16,600 nucleotides of DNA, taken from contig HF998470.1 of assembly GCA_000433775.1 (NCBI GenBank), positions 5,415 through 22,014 on the forward strand, read 5' to 3'. This DNA is from Corallococcus sp. CAG:1435 (GTDB taxonomy: Bacteria; Bacillota; Clostridia; Christensenellales; CAG-314). A program made the translations under genes and the position numbers. The notes below the pieces were generated by a model. The model worked only from the letters and a program-made list of their open reading frames with translations. It did not search any database and was not told the origin of the DNA. This document shows, in pieces, positions 14,244-16,600 of the stretch. The number at the start of each line of letters is the position of its first letter. Positions within the stretch are counted from its first letter, which is position 1.

Positions 14244-14269
14244 TTTTACACTGTGAAAACACTGTAAAA
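14244..14269. repeat. Imperfect operator-like palindrome upstream of wzm
   Basis: TTTTACA (14244-14250) and TGTAAAA (14263-14269) flank a centre containing CTGTG and CACTG; 20 of 26 positions are symmetric. It lies about 200 bp upstream of the wzm -35 and 40 bp past the mscL terminator. Confidence 0.4.
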
Positions 14270-14306
14270 TACAAAATTTTTACAAACGGTACAAAAAAAT
14301 CGCAAC

Positions 14307-14336
14307 AAAAAAAACGCAGGCTGCAAAACCTGCGTT
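14307..14336 (-). terminator. Rho-independent terminator of mscL
   Basis: Minus strand: AACGCAGG-(8 nt)-CCTGCGTT, perfect 8-bp stem, followed by six more T. It starts about 20 nt after the mscL stop codon. Confidence 0.92.
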
Positions 14337-14355
14337 TCGTGTCTGCATCAAACCG

Positions 14356-14961
14356 TTACTTCTTTTCCGAAAGAATAGTGACGATTTCCTGCAACAGTTG
14401 TTCCTGCGTTTTGGGCGCATTTTGCTTGGCTTGTTCTTCGGCAAGACGCTGCTCTTCAAGAAGTTGCGCACGGCGTTGTTCTTCCAAAGCACGAATTTCC
14501 CGACGTGTTTTGCCCTGTTTGCGAAATTCTTTCAGTTGCTGTTTGGAAAAAGGCGATTGCTTGTTGACTGCGTCCTTCACTTCATGGCTGGCGTCCTTAA
14601 TTTTGTTGAACATGCGCACAATGAGAAACAGCACTATCGCTACCAACAAAAAGTTGATTATTGCACTGATAAATGCGCCCCAATCGATGAAAATGGACTT
14701 TGTCATGTCCAACGTTGCAGTAGCGTTGCCGTTTGCGTCCAATTCCCACACTTTTACAAGCGGTGTGTACATTTTGCTGAGAGCGTCTGTATCTCCGCCA
14801 CAAATGTAAAAAATTACGGTGTTTATGATTGGTTTGAGAATGCCGTTGGACAACGCCGTTACTATTGCAGTGAATGCCGCCCCGATAATGGTACCGACTG
14901 CCATGTCCATAACGTTGCCACGGGAAATAAATTTTTTGAATTCTCCGAAAAAGTTTTTCAT
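14356..14961 (-). CDS. mscL: Large-conductance mechanosensitive channel with extended cytoplasmic helix
   Basis: MscL opens under membrane tension to release solutes during osmotic downshock and forms a homopentamer. The start at 14961 gives MKNFFGEFKKFISRGNVMDMAVGTIIGAAF, the family N-terminus, with AAAGGA upstream; the ATG at 15015 would precede the promoter's -10 and is rejected. TM1 is about 17-45, the loop 46-93 and TM2 about 95-118. The C-terminus ends EQLLQEIVTILSEKK, matching the conserved bundle helix. At 201 residues it is about 60 longer than common MscL: a charged Glu/Gln/Arg-rich segment at about 125-185 (LEEQRRAQLLEEQRLAEEQ) lengthens the cytoplasmic coiled coil. Monocistronic with its own promoter and terminator. 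Confidence 0.95.
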   Translation of the reverse strand: MKNFFGEFKKFISRGNVMDMAVGTIIGAAFTAIVTALSNGILKPIINTVIFYICGGDTDALSKMYTPLVKVWELDANGNATATLDMTKSIFIDWGAFISAIINFLLVAIVLFLIVRMFNKIKDASHEVKDAVNKQSPFSKQQLKEFRKQGKTRREIRALEEQRRAQLLEEQRLAEEQAKQNAPKTQEQLLQEIVTILSEKK

Positions 14962-14986
14962 ATTTATGTCCTTTGTGTTTTTGCAG

Positions 14987-15015
14987 ATTGTACCACAAAA
15001 AAACGACTTTGGCAA
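14987..15015 (-). promoter_or_regulatory. Sigma-A promoter of mscL
   Basis: Minus strand: TTGCCA (15015-15010), 17-bp spacer, TACAAT (14992-14987), with TGG before the -10 giving an extended element. Start near 14980, about 20 nt before the ATG. Confidence 0.8.
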
Positions 15016-15080
15016 GACTTTGTGTAACTTGCAAAAGCGAAAACGTCACAACTGCTTTTGACCAACCGCATTTTAAGCAA

Positions 15081-15485
15081 CTACCCTTCCGCACGCAACT
15101 TTTCCAGATGTATCCATGTGCAAACCGCCGAAATAAACTGACTGTTTGTGGGAGCGTAGTTTTCGTCAAACACATGACAACGAAAAAGATTGTTGATTTG
15201 CGCAAGATGACCTGCCTTGTAGCACTCGCAAATGCTGTGCCGAATGCTTCGCTCCACTCGGCACGCCGTTGTGCAAAAATGCAATGCAATTTTGTTGTAC
15301 AAATCTTTACACAGCGAGTTTTCTTCGCCGTATCTTATTACAATACCCTGCTTGAGATATTTTGTTCCGCACAAATTGTACTTGAAACCCAACACGAACA
15401 ACAGCATTTCAGCGACGCTTTCGATGTCATGACTTTTGACATATTCCACCGCCTTTGTAACTTCCCAGTCTGTAAACGCTTTCAT
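15081..15485 (-). CDS. Stand-alone Spo0A C-terminal DNA-binding domain protein
   Basis: A 134-residue protein that lines up with the effector domain of Spo0A, the master regulator of sporulation. Matching segments, in order: VLGFKYNLCGTKYLKQGIVI at 31-50 (Spo0A: ...IKGYQYLREAI), LYNKIALHF at 62-70, recognition-helix TTACRVERSIRHSI at 72-85 (Spo0A: TTASRVERAIRHAI), QINNLFRCHVF near 96-106, and PTNSQFIS at 112-119 (Spo0A: PTNSEFIA). The phosphorylatable receiver domain is absent; the gene starts right at this domain with a strong AAAGGAG site and its own promoter, and no receiver sequence is found upstream. It should bind 0A-box-like DNA without phosphorylation control, or act as a competitor or partner of full Spo0A. 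Targets are unknown. Confidence 0.9.
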   Translation of the reverse strand: MKAFTDWEVTKAVEYVKSHDIESVAEMLLFVLGFKYNLCGTKYLKQGIVIRYGEENSLCKDLYNKIALHFCTTACRVERSIRHSICECYKAGHLAQINNLFRCHVFDENYAPTNSQFISAVCTWIHLEKLRAEG

Positions 15486-15511
15486 TTTCTATTCTCCTTT
15501 GTTGCACAAAC

Positions 15512-15540
15512 ATTATATAACAAACTTTTTTGTAACGCAA
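15512..15540 (-). promoter_or_regulatory. Promoter of the Spo0A-domain gene
   Basis: Minus strand: TTGCGT (15540-15535), 17-bp spacer, perfect TATAAT (15517-15512). Start near 15505, about 20 nt before the ATG. Confidence 0.75.
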
Positions 15541-15627
15541 TATTTTTGAACAAATATTTTACTTGTTACGACACTTTTTTACATTTTTTTTGATGTTTTG
15601 CGAGTGTTTTCAAGCGTTTTTTACTTT

Positions 15628-15641
15628 TGAACAAATGTTCG
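15628..15641. promoter_or_regulatory. LexA (SOS) box-like palindrome
   Basis: TGAACAAATGTTCG matches the Gram-positive LexA consensus CGAAC-RNRY-GTTCG except for its first base. No gene starts close by: the Spo0A-domain ATG is about 145 bp away on the minus strand. A related sequence, TTTTTGAACAAATATT, lies at 15543-15558. Confidence 0.3.
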
Positions 15642-15860
15642 GCGTTTTTCGAGATAGTATTTTGAATTGAAAATTACTCCTCTGAAACAACGTTTGTTGT
15701 CTTGAAAGTTCCATACGCATTGCAAAACAAGCATGGTTAGATAAACACTTCCGTACAAAGTTTTTGTCTACACAAACCAGCAGAAACGGAACAAGAGCGT
15801 GACTTTGAAAAGCAATATTTCAGGCAAGGAAAAGTACGTGGAAAACATACGCATTTGTTA

Positions 15861-15935
15861 GAGGAACGGGACGTTTCACGGCAAACCCTATTGCCGACAG
15901 GACGGGCGTTTTCAACGTAATTTCCTGCTATCTGT
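15861..15935 (+). repeat. 75-bp direct repeat, copy 1
   Basis: Identical to 16136-16210. It can form GGAACG-GGA-CGTTTC (15863-15877), CGGCAA-ACCCTA-TTGCCG (15879-15896) and CGTT-TTC-AACG (15907-15917). Alternatively AGGAA and ACGTT near its left end pair with AACGT and TTCCT near its right end around the central hairpin. Similarity continues weakly about 10 bases to the left. Confidence 0.95.
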
Positions 15936-16135
15936 GAGATAATGAACAAAATGTTCTATATACGGTAAAGCATCACAAACCAAGTAAACAAAATGCAAGT
16001 CTGAAAATTGCAGCATTGTTGGAAAAAGAGAAAATATTTCAGGTTAAACGTCATCACCGCCCACAAATTGACAGCGACTGCGCCAAACAAATTCTTGTGA
16101 GAAAACTGAACAGCAAAAAAAGTGTGCGTTTATGA

Positions 16136-16210
16136 GAGGAACGGGACGTTTCACGGCAAACCCTATTGCCGACAGGACGGGCGTTTTCAACGTAATTTCC
16201 TGCTATCTGT
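16136..16210 (+). repeat. 75-bp direct repeat, copy 2
   Basis: Exact copy of 15861-15935, offset by 275 bases. Here an ATG at 16132 opens a 26-codon frame through the repeat (MRGTGRFTANPIADRTG...) ending at 16212. In copy 1 the same frame is open but lacks an ATG. No ribosome site precedes it, so translation is doubtful. Confidence 0.95.
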
Positions 16211-16406
16211 AAAAAAGGCACAGTACGCCAACACTACTTGGAATAAAGCCAAAAAAGCCGTGAGCCTGCTGTCCAAAGAGCAACTTAACGGCAAACATTT
16301 GCCTAAACAAACAAAAACTTTCACGCCAAATTGCCTGCAAAGGTAACGTTTTGAAAAAATCAGGAAAAAGCGTTGTTCAAATAGTTGTGAAAATAGGAAA
16401 TTTTTG

Positions 16407-16435
16407 TTGACAAAGAAAAATTTATCTGCTACAAT
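16407..16435 (+). promoter_or_regulatory. Strong promoter of the tRNA cluster
   Basis: TTGACA (16407-16412), 17-bp spacer, TACAAT (16430-16435). Predicted start near 16442, about 53 nt before the mature tRNA-Met end. The surroundings are AT-rich, as in stable-RNA promoters. Confidence 0.88.
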
Positions 16436-16494
16436 AAGTAGGCTTTTGACAGTAGCAGGGCGATTTTTGCCTACCAATGTCGGGAAAGCAATGT

Positions 16495-16571
16495 GGCGGC
16501 GTAGCTTAGATGGTTATAGCGGCCGGTTCATACCCGGCAGGTCGTTGGTTCGAATCCGACCGCCGCTACCA
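16495..16571 (+). tRNA. tRNA-Met (CAT), elongator type
   Basis: A 77-nt cloverleaf. The acceptor GGCGGCG pairs with CGCCGCT (first pair G-U), the D arm begins GCTTAGATGG, the anticodon stem is GCCGG/CCGGC with loop TTCATAC (anticodon CAT), and the T arm is GTTGG-TTCGAAT-CCGAC, followed by encoded ACCA. It lacks initiator features (no C1-A72 mismatch, no GGG/CCC anticodon stem). It strongly resembles the elongator tRNA-Met of Bacillus as I recall it. A lysidine-type tRNA-Ile(CAT) is less likely. Confidence 0.95.
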
Positions 16572-16577
16572 AAACAC

Positions 16578-16600
16578 GGCTCCTTGGTCAAGAGGCCTAA
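16578..16600 (+). tRNA. Start of a second tRNA, probably tRNA-Glu, cut by the window end
   Basis: Six bases after tRNA-Met, GGCTCCTTGGTCAAG begins another tRNA: 7-nt acceptor, then GGTC and a D loop. This 5-prime half is typical of Firmicute tRNA-Glu. The anticodon lies beyond the window, so identity is provisional. Confidence 0.7.

Larger units (their letters stand above)
13823..14306. other. Long AT-rich intergenic region upstream of wzm
   Basis: No gene is seen. It holds the wzm promoter at 14023-14050, a leader of nearly 200 nt and two inverted repeats upstream of the promoter (listed separately). No known riboswitch or attenuator pattern was recognised in the leader, and no T-run hairpin precedes wzm. 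Confidence 0.5.
15541..16406. other. Region without an intact gene, carrying repeats and coding-like remnants
   Basis: About 870 bases. The left part (to about 15720) is very AT-rich. Several plus-strand stretches look coding-like but are broken by stops in every frame, for example 15938-16133 (reads SLKIAALLEKEKIFQV and ends KKSVRL-stop) and 16205-16345 (reads TTWNKAKKAVSLLSKEQLNG). I recognise no family. Two 75-bp direct repeats sit within it. It resembles a decayed insertion next to a tRNA locus, but no integrase, transposase or att duplication of the tRNA end is visible. Confidence 0.5.

Noticed and set aside
15737..15949. Minus-strand small frame crossing repeat copy 1
   Set aside because: No ribosome site, cysteine/arginine-rich shadow composition, and the matching frame is not preserved as a gene at copy 2.
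15861..16210. CRISPR array or prophage att sites
   Set aside because: There are only two copies of 75 bp with 200 bp between, no cas genes, no integrase, and no duplicated tRNA 3-prime end near the repeats.
16122..16346. Plus-strand 74-codon frame through repeat copy 2
   Set aside because: No ribosome site or promoter, and copy 1 does not preserve a corresponding gene. Kept only as possible coding debris.

Overview
The window looks like a chromosomal segment of a Gram-positive, Clostridia-like bacterium (Firmicutes/Bacillota). The evidence is a Spo0A-type DNA-binding domain, GGAG/GAGG ribosome binding sites, consensus sigma-A promoters (TTGACA-N16/17-TATAAT), a YqhQ-PrmC-RF1 translation cluster, a DUF5685/J-domain operon and an elongator tRNA-Met of Bacillus/Clostridium type. 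Nothing in the sequence fixes the species. All function calls come from reading motifs; no database search was run.

Layout, left to right. (1) 156-3399, minus: trpS with its own promoter, then DUF5685, a degenerate J-domain protein with a cysteine-rich tail, and a polytopic membrane protein, nearly or actually overlapping. (2) 3482-4020, minus: a small P-loop ATPase with its own promoter and a textbook terminator. (3) 4108-6950, minus: a single ORF fusing YqhQ (DUF1385) to the release-factor methyltransferase PrmC, followed 11 nt later by prfA, so modifier and substrate are co-expressed. (4) 7028-7869, minus: a LacI-family regulator whose perfect consensus promoter places +1 on the start codon (leaderless). 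(5) 8183-14050: a cell-surface glycan region. It holds a polyprenyl-phosphate sugar transferase broken by a 23-bp tandem duplication, a divergent diacylglycerol-kinase-like lipid kinase, and a wzm-wzt-glycosyltransferase operon. (6) 14307-15540, minus: an MscL channel with an enlarged cytoplasmic helix, and a free-standing Spo0A C-terminal domain without receiver. (7) 15541-16494: about 1 kb with no intact gene, containing two perfect 75-bp direct repeats that can fold. (8) 16407-16600, plus: a strong promoter, tRNA-Met(CAT), and the start of a second tRNA cut by the window edge.

How the parts may work together: the glycan genes would make a lipid-linked saccharide (sugar transferase, GT4 enzyme) and export it through Wzm-Wzt. 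The sugar transferase is out of frame as written, so the pathway may be off in this clone, or phase-variable, or mis-assembled. A perfect 0A-box sequence lies next to the -35 of the sugar transferase promoter, and a receiverless Spo0A domain is encoded 6 kb away, which suggests (not proves) a regulatory link. The DUF5685/J-protein/membrane trio is the best candidate here for an undescribed functional module.
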